Origin: Hyphomicrobiaceae bacterium
Lineage (GTDB): Bacteria; Pseudomonadota; Alphaproteobacteria; Rhizobiales; Hyphomicrobiaceae
Length of the DNA: 34,482 bases
NCBI GenBank assembly: GCA_013214245.1
Contig: JABSQE010000006.1
Span: 2,501 to 36,982, forward strand
Direction: 5' to 3'
The notes under the pieces are model-generated. The model saw only the letters and a program-made list of their open reading frames with translations, was not told where the DNA came from and searched no databases. The position numbers were made by a program, and so were the translations under genes. Positions 34,466 through 34,482 of the stretch are shown in pieces. The first letter of the stretch is position 1, and each line of letters starts with the position of its first letter.

Positions 34466-34482
34466 GCATATTTATGAAAATC

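Larger units (their letters stand above)
34049..34482. other. Region upstream of the recombinase, with repeats and hairpins, no gene seen
   Basis: It contains the recombinase promoter region, four TTGTAAC repeats and two perfect hairpins, each listed separately. Beyond 34270 it is AT-rich with no frame of useful length. The window ends here, so the far side of the island is not visible. Confidence 0.45.

Noticed and set aside
30354..34482. CRISPR array or tRNA attachment site at the island
   Set aside because: No regularly spaced repeats longer than 11 bases and no TTCGA-type tRNA arm or CCA-ended cloverleaf was found; the TTGTAAC units are too short and irregular for an array.

Overview
The window reads as an AT-rich alphaproteobacterial chromosome. 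The gene families and local order suggest a Rhodospirillales-like lineage: trmL divergent from petABC, an Aap-type amino-acid transporter, and a dcw cell-wall cluster. That is inferred from families and gene order, not from a phylogeny. Genes are separated by many AT-rich gaps of 300-750 bases and occupy roughly four fifths of the first 30 kb. Several proteins look partly decayed: a frame-broken cytochrome b, a histidine kinase without ATP-binding motifs and a siroheme synthase with an altered N-terminal module. Loose spacing plus erosion fits a host-associated or otherwise relaxed genome, but this is inference.

Left third (1-10.6 kb): the 5' part of an inner-membrane HtrA-like protease runs off the left edge. 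It is followed by trmL, the cytochrome bc1 operon petA-petB-petC, methylthioadenosine phosphorylase (mtnP), an L,D-transpeptidase, siroheme synthase (cysG) and an orphan single-pass membrane protein. Together these serve respiration, purine and methionine salvage, peptidoglycan cross-linking and siroheme synthesis.

Middle (11-22.4 kb): a polar amino-acid ABC transporter in the order ATPase, binding protein, permease, permease, with a strong hairpin between binding protein and first permease. Then come pyrE, a degenerate histidine kinase, aminopeptidase N and a complete periplasmic Do-like protease with two PDZ domains.

Right-centre (22.9-30.4 kb, minus strand): mraY-murD-ftsW-murG-murC-murB, which covers lipid I formation, D-Glu addition, septal glycan polymerisation, lipid II formation, L-Ala addition and UDP-MurNAc formation. 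The usual flanks (murE/murF before mraY; ddl-ftsQ-ftsA-ftsZ after murB) are not adjacent.

Right end (30.4-34.5 kb): a markedly AT-richer, foreign-looking island starting directly upstream of mraY. It holds a 1.5-kb gene-free stretch with palindromes, two small accessory genes each split by a frame break at a short homopolymer, a BamE/SmpA-like lipoprotein gene, and a tyrosine recombinase that seems to have lost the segment carrying its first catalytic arginine. Upstream of the recombinase, four copies of TTGTAAC spaced about one or five helical turns apart resemble integrase arm sites or iterons. This island is the least explained part of the window. No rRNA, tRNA, CRISPR array or intact insertion sequence was seen.
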